A stretch of 43,991 nt of DNA from Mucilaginibacter sp. (lineage in GTDB: Bacteria; Bacteroidota; Bacteroidia; Sphingobacteriales; Sphingobacteriaceae). Within the stretch, counting starts at the first letter, position 1. Each line of letters starts with the position of its first letter. Location of the stretch: NCBI GenBank assembly GCA_028287975.1, contig JAQBOP010000168.1, positions 1 to 43,991 of the forward strand, written 5' to 3'. Position numbers and translations under genes: made by a program. Shown one piece after another: positions 1-8,001 of the stretch. The notes below the pieces were generated by a model. That model was not told where the DNA came from. It worked only from the letters and a program-made list of their open reading frames with translations, and made no database searches.

Positions 1-888
1 ATGTTCCACCTGCAAACGGGTATTCATTTCAAGGAAATAAAAGTTGAGCTGCTCATCCATAATAAACTCGACCGTACCTGCGCCTGTATAATTTACAGAA
101 CGCGCCACATCAACGGCGCATTTACCCATGGCCCGGCGGATCTCAGGAGTTAATATGGACGACGGCGCTTCTTCAATTACCTTTTGATGCCGGCGCTGTA
201 CAGAGCAATCGCGCTCAAACAGGTGGACTAAATTGCCGTGCGTATCTCCCAGCACCTGGATCTCGATATGTTTAGGCGATGATACATACCGCTCAATAAA
301 AACAGAACCATCGCCAAAGGCTGATGTTGCTTCTGAAACAGCCAATTGCATTTGTTCCTCAAAATCGGCCGCGACATCAACAATACGCATGCCTTTACCG
401 CCGCCGCCTGCTGCAGCTTTTATCAGGATGGGAAAACCGACCTCTACTGCTCGTTTTTTTGCTTCATTTACATCGGTGATCGCTTCTTCAGTGCCCGGCA
501 CCATGGGGATATTGTACTTCATAGCGGCGGCTTTGGCCGACAGCTTATTACCCATGGTCTCCATCGCCTCGGGCGAAGGGCCAATCAGTATTAAGCCAGC
601 CTCGCGCACCTGGCGGGCAAAAGCGGCGTTCTCACTTAAAAAACCATAACCGGGATGGATGCCTTCCGCGCCGGTTTGGCGGCAGGCATCAATGATCTTG
701 TCGCCAACTAAATAGGATTGATTAGACGGGGCCTCGCCTATGTATACAGCCTCGTCGGCATAGCGTACATGAAGTGCGTCCCTGTCAGCAGCCGAATAAA
801 CCGCTACCGTTTTAATTCCCATCTCACGCGCCGAACGCATTACTCTTAAAGCGATCTCACCCCTGTTGGCGATCAGTATTTTTTGCAT
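1..888 (-). CDS. accC: Biotin carboxylase subunit of acetyl/propionyl-CoA carboxylase (3' part missing)
   Basis: ATP-dependent carboxylation of biotin, the first half-reaction of acyl-CoA carboxylases; cytoplasmic. The reverse strand reads from ATG at 888 as MQKILIANRGEIALRVMRSA and stays open for 296 codons to the window edge. Visible in order: the N-terminal biotin-carboxylase domain with HPGYGFLSEN, the ATP-grasp glycine loop AAAGGGGKGMRI near residue 165, the ERDCSVQRRHQK segment, and EMNTRLQVEH at the truncation. Full-length relatives have roughly 450-500 residues, so about a third lies outside the window. A TAnnTTTG box at 895-902 lies only 6 nt before the ATG, which supports this start and a very short leader. 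Whether the partner takes acetyl- or propionyl-CoA cannot be told from this fragment. Confidence 0.93.
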   Translation of the reverse strand, partial: MQKILIANRGEIALRVMRSAREMGIKTVAVYSAADRDALHVRYADEAVYIGEAPSNQSYLVGDKIIDACRQTGAEGIHPGYGFLSENAAFARQVREAGLILIGPSPEAMETMGNKLSAKAAAMKYNIPMVPGTEEAITDVNEAKKRAVEVGFPILIKAAAGGGGKGMRIVDVAADFEEQMQLAVSEATSAFGDGSVFIERYVSSPKHIEIQVLGDTHGNLVHLFERDCSVQRRHQKVIEEAPSSILTPEIRRAMGKCAVDVARSVNYTGAGTVEFIMDEQLNFYFLEMNTRLQVEH

Positions 889-894
889 AACTAA

Positions 895-902
895 CAAATG
901 TA
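895..902 (-). promoter_or_regulatory. Bacteroidota -7 promoter box for accC
   Basis: On the reverse strand this reads TACATTTG, a full match to TAnnTTTG. A TTTG that could act as the -33 element lies 18 nt further upstream. Only 6 nt separate the box from the accC ATG, so the transcript should have almost no leader. Confidence 0.6.
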
Positions 903-930
903 GCAGATTTGTTTAAACGACAAACAAAAA

Positions 931-957
931 AGCCCTCTGATAGAAAATCAGAAGGCT
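931..957 (-). terminator. Rho-independent terminator of the cytochrome gene
   Basis: Eleven-base arms at 931-941 and 947-957 pair with one mismatch around a 5-nt loop. Read on the reverse strand the hairpin is followed by a T-rich run (complement of the A run at 925-930). It lies 22 nt past the stop of the di-haem cytochrome gene. Confidence 0.8.
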
Positions 958-978
958 TTATATCTTTAAGCTTAAAAA

Positions 979-1503
979 TTAGCGACCGCCTTGTGGCTTT
1001 GGTTGACCGGCAGGGCCGCCCGTGCCCGGCGCACCCGGAGGCGGCATACCCGGGCCATTACCCGGTTTTGGCCAGGTGGCGTCTTCTAAATGTGCTACAC
1101 CATTGTGGCATGTATAACAATTTACACTACCCAATTTGGCCACGCCGATCGAATCCTTATCGCCTGATTTAAAATATTTTTTATTGATCTTGGTTGCCAT
1201 TAAATACATTTCGCGGGCCATTTTTTTCTCTGGCTTAGCGTCACTGGCAAAATCCATTTTTTTGGTTTCGTCATTACGGGCATGGCAAAAATTACATTTT
1301 ACACCCAATGATGAAGCCCATTGTTTCATTACTTTTTCAAGATCTTTATGAGATATGTTCTTAGGCAATACTTTTAAGTTAACCGCTTTTTCGTCTTCTT
1401 CTTTTGGTGTTTGTTGTATCAAAGTCATTGAAGCCAAAAGCATTACCACAGAAAATAAGCATATCGGAACTAATAGTTTTTTATTAAAATACATGTTTGT
1501 CAT
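979..1503 (-). CDS. Exported di-haem cytochrome c (photosynthetic reaction centre cytochrome c-like family)
   Basis: 174 residues. An N-terminal hydrophobic segment (about residues 9-28) is a signal peptide or anchor, so the protein should act in the periplasm or at the membrane. Two CxxCH haem-binding motifs are visible, CNFCH (C70-H74) and CYTCH (C129-H133), separated by the conserved-looking KMAREMYLMATKIN helix. This spacing resembles the cytochrome subunit family of photosynthetic reaction centres (Pfam cytoC_RC), which is common in non-phototrophic Bacteroidota and Acidobacteria. The C-terminus is Pro/Gly-rich low complexity. No photosynthesis gene is nearby, so a role as a small electron carrier is inference. 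A second in-frame ATG three codons downstream is an equally possible start. Confidence 0.85.
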   Translation of the reverse strand: MTNMYFNKKLLVPICLFSVVMLLASMTLIQQTPKEEDEKAVNLKVLPKNISHKDLEKVMKQWASSLGVKCNFCHARNDETKKMDFASDAKPEKKMAREMYLMATKINKKYFKSGDKDSIGVAKLGSVNCYTCHNGVAHLEDATWPKPGNGPGMPPPGAPGTGGPAGQPKPQGGR

Positions 1504-1569
1504 ATTTAAGTCACTAAAATAGCTGATTCTTTTTAATGTTCCAACAATTATTTAATTGTATTGTGTTTA

Positions 1570-2412
1570 TTACACATCAAAATTTTCAACCAGTTCTTCG
1601 CTTAATTCCCATAGCCGGTTACGTGCATCAATATCGTTGGCAACAGCGGCGGGGTTAGCCGCTTTCTTTTTAATAAAATATTGCCCGCTTTTGCTATCCA
1701 GTTTACTTTCGGTCGCCAAATAAACAGAGGTTTCAGCACCTTTTTCGGCAGTGATCATAAATGGCGTGGCCAGCGAAAATAATAGCTTTAAACACCCGGT
1801 AAGTTTTGAGTTAAATTGAGTTTTAACTACACCGGGATGTAAAGCATAAGCGGTAACACCTTTTTTGGCATATCGCTCGGCTAACGATTTTGTGAAATAG
1901 ATATTAAATAACTTACTGTTTCCATAAGCCTTCATGGCCGAATAACTATCCGGGTTTTGCAATTGGTCAAACCCGGGCTTGCCTATTTTATGCATATCAG
2001 AGCTTACATTAATAATGCGCGCGTGGCCCCGCTCTAACAATGGCATTAAACGCTTGGTCAGCAAAAAATGCCCCAGGTGGTTTAAAGCGAAGGTCATTTC
2101 AAAACCATTCTTGCTCTGTATAAAATCATTAAACATACCGCCCGCATTATTTATGAGCACGTTAATGTTAAATAACTTTCCATGCAATTCGTCAGCTGCG
2201 TTTGTGACACTCTGCAGATCGGCAAGATCACAATAGATTATAAATATATTCTTATTACCGGTTTGTTTTATGATCTCTTGCCTAAGGACATTGCCTTTTT
2301 GTACATCCCTTACTAACAGATACAGCGTATGCCCTTTTTCTGCCAAAGCAAAGGCGGTAGCCTCGCCTATCCCTGATGTAGCACCTGTTAATACGGTGGT
2401 TGTTATTGCCAT
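1570..2412 (-). CDS. SDR-family oxidoreductase
   Basis: 280 residues, a classical-length NAD(P)-dependent short-chain dehydrogenase/reductase. Seen: the Rossmann cofactor motif TGATSGIG (residues 9-16), the NNAGG motif (88-92), the Ser of NVSS (about 137) and the catalytic Y163-x3-K167 of YGNSK. The substrate-loop region and the HPGVVKTQF segment recall retinol-dehydrogenase-like or WW-domain oxidoreductase-like members, but the substrate cannot be named. The gene is divergent from the BlaI regulator with about 100 nt between starts, so the two promoters share that gap. Confidence 0.9.
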   Translation of the reverse strand: MAITTTVLTGATSGIGEATAFALAEKGHTLYLLVRDVQKGNVLRQEIIKQTGNKNIFIIYCDLADLQSVTNAADELHGKLFNINVLINNAGGMFNDFIQSKNGFEMTFALNHLGHFLLTKRLMPLLERGHARIINVSSDMHKIGKPGFDQLQNPDSYSAMKAYGNSKLFNIYFTKSLAERYAKKGVTAYALHPGVVKTQFNSKLTGCLKLLFSLATPFMITAEKGAETSVYLATESKLDSKSGQYFIKKKAANPAAVANDIDARNRLWELSEELVENFDV

Positions 2413-2465
2413 GATGTTAAATTATGTTAAAAAGACGGATAAAATGTTAAAATACTTAAAATAAA

Positions 2466-2499
2466 TTTGAAGAGTTACGAATGGTTCGTAGATTTACGA
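2466..2499 (+). promoter_or_regulatory. Promoter with overlapping dyad operator of the blaI-M56 pair
   Basis: TTTG at 2466-2469 and TAGATTTA at 2489-2496 are 19 nt apart, close to the Bacteroidota pattern TTTG-N19-TAnnTTTG. Between and over them lie three TACGAA-type half sites in alternating orientation: TACGAA (2476-2481), TTCGTA (2485-2490) and TACGA (2495-2499). They make two overlapping dyads, a 6+6 with a 3-nt spacer and a 5+5 with a 4-nt spacer. A repressor there would cover the -7 box; the adjacent BlaI-like gene is the obvious candidate (autoregulation). Confidence 0.65.
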
Positions 2500-2515
2500 G
2501 ACAATCGAAAAAGCT

Positions 2516-2878
2516 ATGGAGAAATTATCAGTACATGAAGAAGAAGCAATGCAGGCGGTATGGCAATTAGGCGAGGGATTTATCAAAGATTTTCTTGACA
2601 TAATGCCCGAACCGAAACCACCTTACACTACCCTCGCATCAACTATTAAAAACCTGGAGCGCAAAGAATTTTTATCAGCGGAAAAAATGGGGAATTCGTT
2701 CCGGTACAAAGCAACTATAAAAGAAGAAGAATATAAAAAGCGCTTTATGAGTGGCTTTGTAAGCGACTATTTTGAAAACTCATACAAAGACCTGGTTACC
2801 TTTTTCGCCAAAAATAAAAAAATAAGCGCCAGCGAATTAAAAGAGATCATAAACCTTATTGAAAACCCTAAACCTTAA
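2516..2878 (+). CDS. BlaI/MecI-family transcriptional repressor
   Basis: 120 residues, the normal size for BlaI/MecI winged-helix repressors. The N-terminal half carries the winged-helix signature (HEEEAMQAVWQLGEGFIKDF ... YTTLASTIKNLERKEFL), and the C-terminal half is the helical dimerisation region, including SDYFENSYKDLVTFF. It is followed 5 nt later by an M56 peptidase, the standard partner whose proteolytic activity relieves repression in the Staphylococcus bla/mec systems. No beta-lactamase is present, so the inducer and regulon are unknown. The dyads at 2476-2499 are its probable binding sites. Confidence 0.9.
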   Translation: MEKLSVHEEEAMQAVWQLGEGFIKDFLDIMPEPKPPYTTLASTIKNLERKEFLSAEKMGNSFRYKATIKEEEYKKRFMSGFVSDYFENSYKDLVTFFAKNKKISASELKEIINLIENPKP

Positions 2879-2883
2879 AAACC

Positions 2884-4470
2884 ATGCCTGCATTATTTGT
2901 TTTTTTACTAAAAGTAAATATAGCGCTACTGATATTTTGCCTGGGTTATTACCTTGTATTGCGCAAGCTTACTTTTTACACGCTCAACCGGGTGTACCTG
3001 GTTTTAGCAATAGCTATATCATCGGTTTATCCGGTTATTAATATCAATGATTTTGTGCAACGGCACCGGCAACTGGTGGCGCCTGTGCAAAAGGTTGCTT
3101 TAAACTGGCAGCTGCCTGTCGCGCAGCTTACAGAACAACCGGCTTACTGGCATTGGGCCGGCATTGTATTCTGGCTGGGCGTTATTGTTTTTGCTACGCG
3201 ATTAGCCATGCAGTTACTCTCATTGTATAGGTTATATCTAAACTCAAAACCCGGCAATATAAAGGAGCACGAGGTCAGGATTACCGAGGCTAACATAAGT
3301 CCCTTCTCTTTTTGGCAAAACATTTATATCAACCCCAATAATGTTGACGACAAAGATCTCAAAAGCATTTTACAGCACGAGCAAGTGCATGTGACCGAAT
3401 GGCATACGCTGGATATTTTACTGGCCGAGATCAGCGTGATATTTTATTGGTTTAACCCCGGCGTATGGCTTATGAAAAAGGCCGTTCGCGAAAACATAGA
3501 ATTTATTACCGACCGAAAGATCCTGCAAAAAGGCATGGATAGCAAAGCATATCAATATAGCCTGCTTAACGTAAGCGTAGCAGCAACTGCTTCGGCAGGA
3601 ATTACCAATCACTTCAATTTTTCAACTCTTAAAAAACGCATTAAAATGATGAACGCTAAAAGATCTTCCAACGTAACATTAACGCGCTACGCGTTTTTAT
3701 TACCTACTGTTTTAATATGCCTGTTTGTTTTCAGCGTATCCAAAGCAGAATTAATTAAAAATGGCAAAGTTGCCTATAAAAATATCGCTGCGTCTGTAAA
3801 TAGCCTTGTGGCGATACCAGGTCTTAAACCAACAGCTGTCGATGTAGAATCTGTTAATGAACATATCGACACCAACAAAAAACCTATCAAAGTTGTGACC
3901 GTCCGCTTTAAAAGGGATTCAGACCTCGACAAAAACTTTAGCTACACCATATCAAGCGGCGGCCATGGTGATACAACTGCTTATTATATTAATGGCGAAA
4001 AGGTTTCTGAAGAAGAGTTTAAAAAATTAAAAACAAACGAGCCGGAAGAAATACGCCTGGATGATAATCCTGACGGAGCTGCTACTACCGAATATTCCAT
4101 ACGCACTACGACAGCAGACTCAACAAAACCAGCCACGGTTTTGTATTTGGCACCCGCCATTAAACTTAGTCAAGTCGGCGGATATCAAAGAGTTACATTA
4201 ACACCAAGTGGCCGGGCTGTAAATGCAACGTATACCGCAATGGTTACAAATCCAAAGCCCACGAAAATTTATTTTACGGACAAGGTTATCCTGATTGACG
4301 GGAAAGAAGCAGACGTAAAGTCATTGAGAAAACTTTCGCCATTAGATATTGAAAGTATCACTCCTGTCGATGTGGAAAATTACACCGGTGACGTGGATGA
4401 TTATATTACAAAGTACGGTGAAAAAGCACAAAATGGAATGATATACATCGTCACCAAAAGGAACAAATAA
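2884..4470 (+). CDS. BlaR1-like M56 membrane metallopeptidase with TonB-plug-like C-terminal segments
   Basis: 528 residues. Membrane segments near 5-25, 38-52, 92-115 and 268-287 frame a cytoplasmic M56 zinc-protease domain with HEQVH at 165-169 and the downstream ENIEFITDRK acidic motif. In BlaR1/MecR1 this domain triggers inactivation of the paired repressor. The C-terminal half is extracytoplasmic and is not a penicillin-binding domain. It carries two degenerate copies of a motif seen in TonB-dependent-receptor plugs: YYINGEKVSEEEFKKL ... EEI (about 365-395) and VILIDGKEADVKSLRKLSP ... IESI, ending in a YGEKAQNGMIYIVTKR-type tail. Translation is probably coupled to the upstream repressor (5-nt gap). 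Sensing through the plug-like part is inference. Confidence 0.88.
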   Translation: MPALFVFLLKVNIALLIFCLGYYLVLRKLTFYTLNRVYLVLAIAISSVYPVININDFVQRHRQLVAPVQKVALNWQLPVAQLTEQPAYWHWAGIVFWLGVIVFATRLAMQLLSLYRLYLNSKPGNIKEHEVRITEANISPFSFWQNIYINPNNVDDKDLKSILQHEQVHVTEWHTLDILLAEISVIFYWFNPGVWLMKKAVRENIEFITDRKILQKGMDSKAYQYSLLNVSVAATASAGITNHFNFSTLKKRIKMMNAKRSSNVTLTRYAFLLPTVLICLFVFSVSKAELIKNGKVAYKNIAASVNSLVAIPGLKPTAVDVESVNEHIDTNKKPIKVVTVRFKRDSDLDKNFSYTISSGGHGDTTAYYINGEKVSEEEFKKLKTNEPEEIRLDDNPDGAATTEYSIRTTTADSTKPATVLYLAPAIKLSQVGGYQRVTLTPSGRAVNATYTAMVTNPKPTKIYFTDKVILIDGKEADVKSLRKLSPLDIESITPVDVENYTGDVDDYITKYGEKAQNGMIYIVTKRNK

Positions 4471-4493
4471 TTTAGTTAGTTAATTGTAATGCA

Positions 4494-4523
4494 GCCATGC
4501 CGGATACCCGGTATGGCTTTTTT
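4494..4523 (+). terminator. Rho-independent terminator of the blaI-M56 operon
   Basis: Ten-base-pair stem (4494-4503 with 4508-4517, one G-T pair), ATAC loop, then six T residues. It lies 23 nt after the M56 stop codon. Confidence 0.92.
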
Positions 4524-4532
4524 GTTAGATTT

Positions 4533-5618
4533 TCAACTCGCTTCTGCCAGTTTTTCTTTATCCAATATTTCTAGTAATGCCTTTTCGGCAATATTCAGTT
4601 CGGCTGCCTTTACATCTTTATCCTCGTCCAGATCTTTGATATAGTTAAATAGCGTACCTTCTTCGTAGCTTTTAATTACCGTTGGGTGTACATAATATTT
4701 TTTGCAAACAGTACGCGTATTGCCAAGGTTAATAGCCACTTCATCCAGTACGCTTACTATCTTCTTTTTACATTCGGTTACGGTTTCAAATTCGCCGGCC
4801 TCTTTAAAAGCATACAAAGCGCTCACACTGCCTGCCCATGTCCTGAAATCCTTGGCAGTAAAATCTTCGCCCGTAATATCTTTTAAATAAGTGTTAATAT
4901 CACCCGATCCGATAGAGCAGCGTGTGCCTTCAGCATTGTAATATTGAAACAACTCTTTACCCGGAATGTCCCGGCATTGTTTCACCAGTTTGGCCAGCTT
5001 GCGGCTTTGTAATGACACCTTATGAAAAACACCTTTCTTTCCCTTAAACTCAAATTTCAGACCGGTGCCGTCTATTTTAACATGCCTGTCTTGCAGGGTA
5101 GTTAAGCCAAATGAACCGTACAATTTTTTATAGGATTCATTGCCTACCCTTATGCTGGTTAACTCCATCAGGCGGACCACCAACGCCACTACTTTTTCAT
5201 GATCCAAATTATGTCGTGCTAAATCTTTATCTACCTGCCTGCGGATCTCCGGCAAATGCGCCGCAAATGTTTGCAGGCGGTGATACTTTGACTGATTGCG
5301 GATCTTGTTCCAGTCGGCATGGTAGCGGTATTGCTTACGCCCGGCGGCATCAGTACCTGTAAACTGTAAATGCCCGTTATTATAAGGCGAGATCCAGACT
5401 TTGGTATAAGCCGGCGGTATCACCAGTTTATTGAACCTGTTGATCAACTCTTTATCCTTAACAGTTTTGCCATCGGCATCCAGGTAGCTCCAGCCCTCGC
5501 CTGTTTTTTGACGTGTATAACCCGGGCTTGAATCTGCTACATAACGCAGGCCCACAGCCTTAGCGGTTATTTTAGGGTCGCGGCCAATCTTTTCGAGCTT
5601 TTTTACCAGTCTGTCCAT
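4533..5618 (-). CDS. DNA topoisomerase IB (poxvirus type)
   Basis: 361 residues; relaxes supercoiled DNA through a 3'-phosphotyrosyl intermediate, no ATP needed. Order of motifs: N-terminal domain ending around QYRYHADWN, then the catalytic domain with LTSIRVGNESY (first catalytic Arg), the FKGKKG Lys, the KDFRTWAG Arg, LGNTRTVCKKYY, and the nucleophilic Tyr within KKYYVHPTVIKSY. The open frame runs 42 codons further upstream to 5744, but that extension is Cys/Arg-rich and lies over an intergenic hairpin repeat (5677-5747), so the ATG at 5618 starting MDRLVKKLEKIGRD is chosen. Bacteroidota commonly carry this enzyme in addition to type IA topoisomerase. Confidence 0.93.
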   Translation of the reverse strand: MDRLVKKLEKIGRDPKITAKAVGLRYVADSSPGYTRQKTGEGWSYLDADGKTVKDKELINRFNKLVIPPAYTKVWISPYNNGHLQFTGTDAAGRKQYRYHADWNKIRNQSKYHRLQTFAAHLPEIRRQVDKDLARHNLDHEKVVALVVRLMELTSIRVGNESYKKLYGSFGLTTLQDRHVKIDGTGLKFEFKGKKGVFHKVSLQSRKLAKLVKQCRDIPGKELFQYYNAEGTRCSIGSGDINTYLKDITGEDFTAKDFRTWAGSVSALYAFKEAGEFETVTECKKKIVSVLDEVAINLGNTRTVCKKYYVHPTVIKSYEEGTLFNYIKDLDEDKDVKAAELNIAEKALLEILDKEKLAEAS

Positions 5619-5676
5619 TGTAGCACAACGAATGTCGATGTGATAAGTTTGAAGTAAATTGGTGTCCTTTTTAAAG

Positions 5677-5747
5677 TTCCCCTCTTGAGAGGGGGCGCGT
5701 CGGGCAGGGCGACAGCAGGGGTGTGTTATGCGAGAAGAACACATCCC
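5677..5747. repeat. Palindromic intergenic repeat between topIB and aldo/keto reductase
   Basis: Contains the hairpin CCCCTCTTGAGAGGGG (5679-5694) and a second inverted pair, GGGGTGTGTT at 5718-5727 with AACACATCCC at 5738-5747. It has higher GC than its surroundings and no credible coding content. The look is that of a dispersed intergenic repeat; copy number cannot be judged from one window. Confidence 0.6.
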
Positions 5748-5862
5748 ATTGCTCGGCGCATCAACAAACCTGCTTTATTTCAAACTTGACCCTCCCCTGA
5801 CCATTTTATTTAAACACAATAGCCAATTTTATGGTTTAACTCACAACAAACCAATCAACCTT

Positions 5863-6894
5863 ATGAAATACAATTTTTTAGGAAATACCGGCGTGCTGGT
5901 ATCCGAGATCTGTTTTGGCACCATGACCTTCGGCGGCAGCGAAGATGGTATTTGGGGCAATATAGGCCGCGTACAACAGCAAGAAGTTAACCAAATGATG
6001 AAAACCGTTGTAGACGCGGGCATCAATTTTATCGATACGGCTAACGTTTACTCGTACGGAAAATCTGAAGAGCTGCTGGGGCAATCCATTATCGACCTTG
6101 GGCTTAACCGTAACAACCTGCTGATAGCCACCAAACTGCGCGGCCGCATGAGCCCTGACGTTAACGACGTCGGCCTGAGCCGTTTTAATATTTTCCGCTG
6201 TGTAGACGATAGCCTGAAACGCTTGCAACTTGATCATATAGATATCTTATATGTACATGGTGTGGACGTTATGACACCTGTGGAAGAAACCGTGCGCGCT
6301 TTAAATGATATTGTACTAACCGGCAAAGTGCGTTACATAGCTATTTGTAACTGGCCTGCCTGGATGGTAGTGAAGGCGCAGGGCATTATAGAAAAACATG
6401 GTTGGAATAAATTTGTAGGCCTGCAGTATTTTTATTCCCTGTCGGGACGTGATATTGAGCGCGAGATAGTGCCGATGGCCGAAGATCAAAACATGGCTAT
6501 ATTCCCGTGGAGCCCGCTGGCCGGTGGTTTCCTGTCTGGAAAATATACCCGTAATAACGAAACAGCCGGCGATTCGCGCCGCGATAAATTTGATTTCCCG
6601 CCGATAAATAAAGACAGGGCTTATGACATTATTGACGTACTTGCCGATATTGGCAAACAACGCAATGTTTCTGTAGCGCAGCTCGCCTTGGCCTGGGTTC
6701 GCCTGCAAAAAGGCATTACCAGCACCATTATCGGCGCCAAAACTATCGACCAGTTAAATGATAATTTAAAATCTGTCGATATCGAATTAACGGCAGACGA
6801 GCTGAAAAGAATTGACGATGTAAGCGCCCTGCCAAAAGAATATCCCGGATGGATGGTTGAAAGGCAGATGAGTGACAGATTGTTGAAAAAGTAG
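5863..6894 (+). CDS. Aldo/keto reductase
   Basis: 343 residues, a TIM-barrel NADPH-dependent carbonyl reductase of the AKR superfamily. The catalytic tetrad is visible: Asp and Tyr in IDTANVYSYGKSEELLGQS, Lys in LLIATKLRG, and His in DILYVHGVD. The C-terminal NADPH-binding segment TIIGAKTIDQLNDNL is also present. The sequence resembles the YajO/Tas-like branch acting on small aldehydes, but the substrate is not known. An upstream in-frame ATG at 5728 lies inside the palindromic repeat; the start at 5863 (MKYNFLGNTGVLVSEICFG) matches the family's N-terminus. The stop at 6892-6894 is followed within 2 nt by an inverted word repeat. Confidence 0.93.
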   Translation: MKYNFLGNTGVLVSEICFGTMTFGGSEDGIWGNIGRVQQQEVNQMMKTVVDAGINFIDTANVYSYGKSEELLGQSIIDLGLNRNNLLIATKLRGRMSPDVNDVGLSRFNIFRCVDDSLKRLQLDHIDILYVHGVDVMTPVEETVRALNDIVLTGKVRYIAICNWPAWMVVKAQGIIEKHGWNKFVGLQYFYSLSGRDIEREIVPMAEDQNMAIFPWSPLAGGFLSGKYTRNNETAGDSRRDKFDFPPINKDRAYDIIDVLADIGKQRNVSVAQLALAWVRLQKGITSTIIGAKTIDQLNDNLKSVDIELTADELKRIDDVSALPKEYPGWMVERQMSDRLLKK

Positions 6895-6896
6895 TC

Positions 6897-6970
6897 CTAA
6901 GTTTTGAGTCTGGAGTCCTAAGTCTTGATTATTTTAAGACTTAGGACTTAGAACTCCGAACTCAAAACTT
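6897..6970. repeat. Inverted 'agtcctaagt' word repeat between convergent genes
   Basis: The left half (6897-6926) contains two copies of GTCCTAAGT with TTTTGAGT between them. The right half (6935-6970) is an imperfect inverted copy containing ACTTAGGACTTAG and ACTCAAAACTT. It starts 2 nt after the aldo/keto reductase stop and covers the last codons and stop of the convergent threonine aldolase gene (6948). It can form a long imperfect hairpin and may act as a bidirectional terminator. Confidence 0.75.
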
Positions 6971-7967
6971 TAACTACATGCTCCACCTGCTCCGGGTGCA
7001 CATCCAAATGCAATACAAAGCGGATGCGGTGTTTATCTGTTGACATGGCATGAATACCATGTTCCGCTAATTTTTCCAGGATTAAAGCAGCCGGTTCAAC
7101 GGTATCGAATAAAACAATATTGGTTTCCGCAGGCAATACATTAGCTACGGCTGCCGATTTTGTTAACGCTTCGGCCAGGATCTGCGCGTGGGCATGGTCT
7201 ATCTTTAGGCGTTCTACATGATGATCTAACGCGTAAATACCTGCTGCTGCCAAAAAACCTGCCTGGCGCATACCGCCGCCCAACACCTTGCGGATCCGCC
7301 GCGCGTATTTGATAGTATCCTTATCCGCCAACAAAACTGAGCCTACCGGCGCGCCTAATCCTTTAGATAAACAAACCGAGATCCCGTCGAAATATTTGCC
7401 GTATTCGATCGCTTTATCACCAGTGTAAGCCAACGCGTTAAAAATGCGTGCACCATCCAAATGCAGTTTAAGGCCTTTTTCTTTACAAAGCGCGGCAATA
7501 GGCTTTATCTGTTCGAGGGTATAGCAGCTGCCACCGCCTTTATTTACCGTATTCTCTAAAACAACCAGGCTGGTATGCGGGTAATGAATATTTTCAGCAT
7601 TGATCTCCGGCTCGATCATTTCAGGAGTCAAGATCCCCCGATAACCATTTAACAAACGGGTTGACACGCCCGAATTAAACGCGATGCCCCCACCCTCATA
7701 ACGGTAAACATGCGCGGTTTGGTCGGCTATCAATTCATCCAGCGGATGGGTAAAACATTTAATGGCTATCTGGTTGGTCATGGTGCCGGATGGGCAATAC
7801 AGGCCCGCTTCCATACCGAACATCGCGGCCGCTTTTTCTTCCAGTTCGTTAACAGTTTCGTCTTCGCCAAAAACGTCATCGCCTATCCGGGCGTTAAACA
7901 TCGCCTCAAGCATGCCGGCGGTGGGTTTGGTAACGGTATCGCTGCGTAAATCAACTTTTAATTGCAT
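6948..7967 (-). CDS. ltaE: Low-specificity L-threonine aldolase
   Basis: 339 residues. PLP-dependent cleavage of L-threonine/allo-threonine to glycine and acetaldehyde. The fold-type I aldolase pattern is clear: VDLRSDTVTKPT at the N-terminus, GDDVFGEDETVNELEEKAA, HLDGARIFNA with the PLP-contacting Asp, and the Schiff-base Lys in VCLSKGLGAPVGSVL. The start at 7967 (MQLKVDLRSDT) is the family start; 14 extra in-frame upstream codons overlap the divergent exported-protein gene. The last residues (VLSSEF) and stop are encoded inside the inverted word repeat 6897-6970, so the native C-terminus may have been altered by the repeat. Confidence 0.93.
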   Translation of the reverse strand: MQLKVDLRSDTVTKPTAGMLEAMFNARIGDDVFGEDETVNELEEKAAAMFGMEAGLYCPSGTMTNQIAIKCFTHPLDELIADQTAHVYRYEGGGIAFNSGVSTRLLNGYRGILTPEMIEPEINAENIHYPHTSLVVLENTVNKGGGSCYTLEQIKPIAALCKEKGLKLHLDGARIFNALAYTGDKAIEYGKYFDGISVCLSKGLGAPVGSVLLADKDTIKYARRIRKVLGGGMRQAGFLAAAGIYALDHHVERLKIDHAHAQILAEALTKSAAVANVLPAETNIVLFDTVEPAALILEKLAEHGIHAMSTDKHRIRFVLHLDVHPEQVEHVVKVLSSEF

Positions 7968-7988
7968 AATTATTGCTATTTTAGCTGT

Positions 7989-7996
7989 CAAATCTA
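7989..7996 (-). promoter_or_regulatory. -7 box for ltaE
   Basis: The reverse strand reads TAGATTTG, a full TAnnTTTG match, 21 nt before the ltaE ATG. Only 34 nt separate the divergent starts at 7967 and 8002, so any promoter for either gene overlaps the other's 5' end. No convincing -33 element is seen. Confidence 0.45.
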
Positions 7997-8001
7997 AACA
8001 T

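Noticed and set aside
233-649. Forward-strand frame of 138 codons
   Set aside because: It is antisense inside the biotin carboxylase gene, whose reverse-strand product has all family motifs over the same span.
5618-5744. N-terminal extension of topoisomerase IB by 42 codons
   Set aside because: The extension is Cys/Arg-rich, lies on a palindromic intergenic repeat, and has no counterpart in the family; the ATG at 5618 fits.
5728-5862. N-terminal extension of the aldo/keto reductase by 45 codons
   Set aside because: Same repeat region; the enzyme's conserved N-terminus begins at 5863.
7762-8001. N-terminal extension of the exported paralogue
   Set aside because: It is antisense to ltaE, and a signal peptide starts exactly at 8002.
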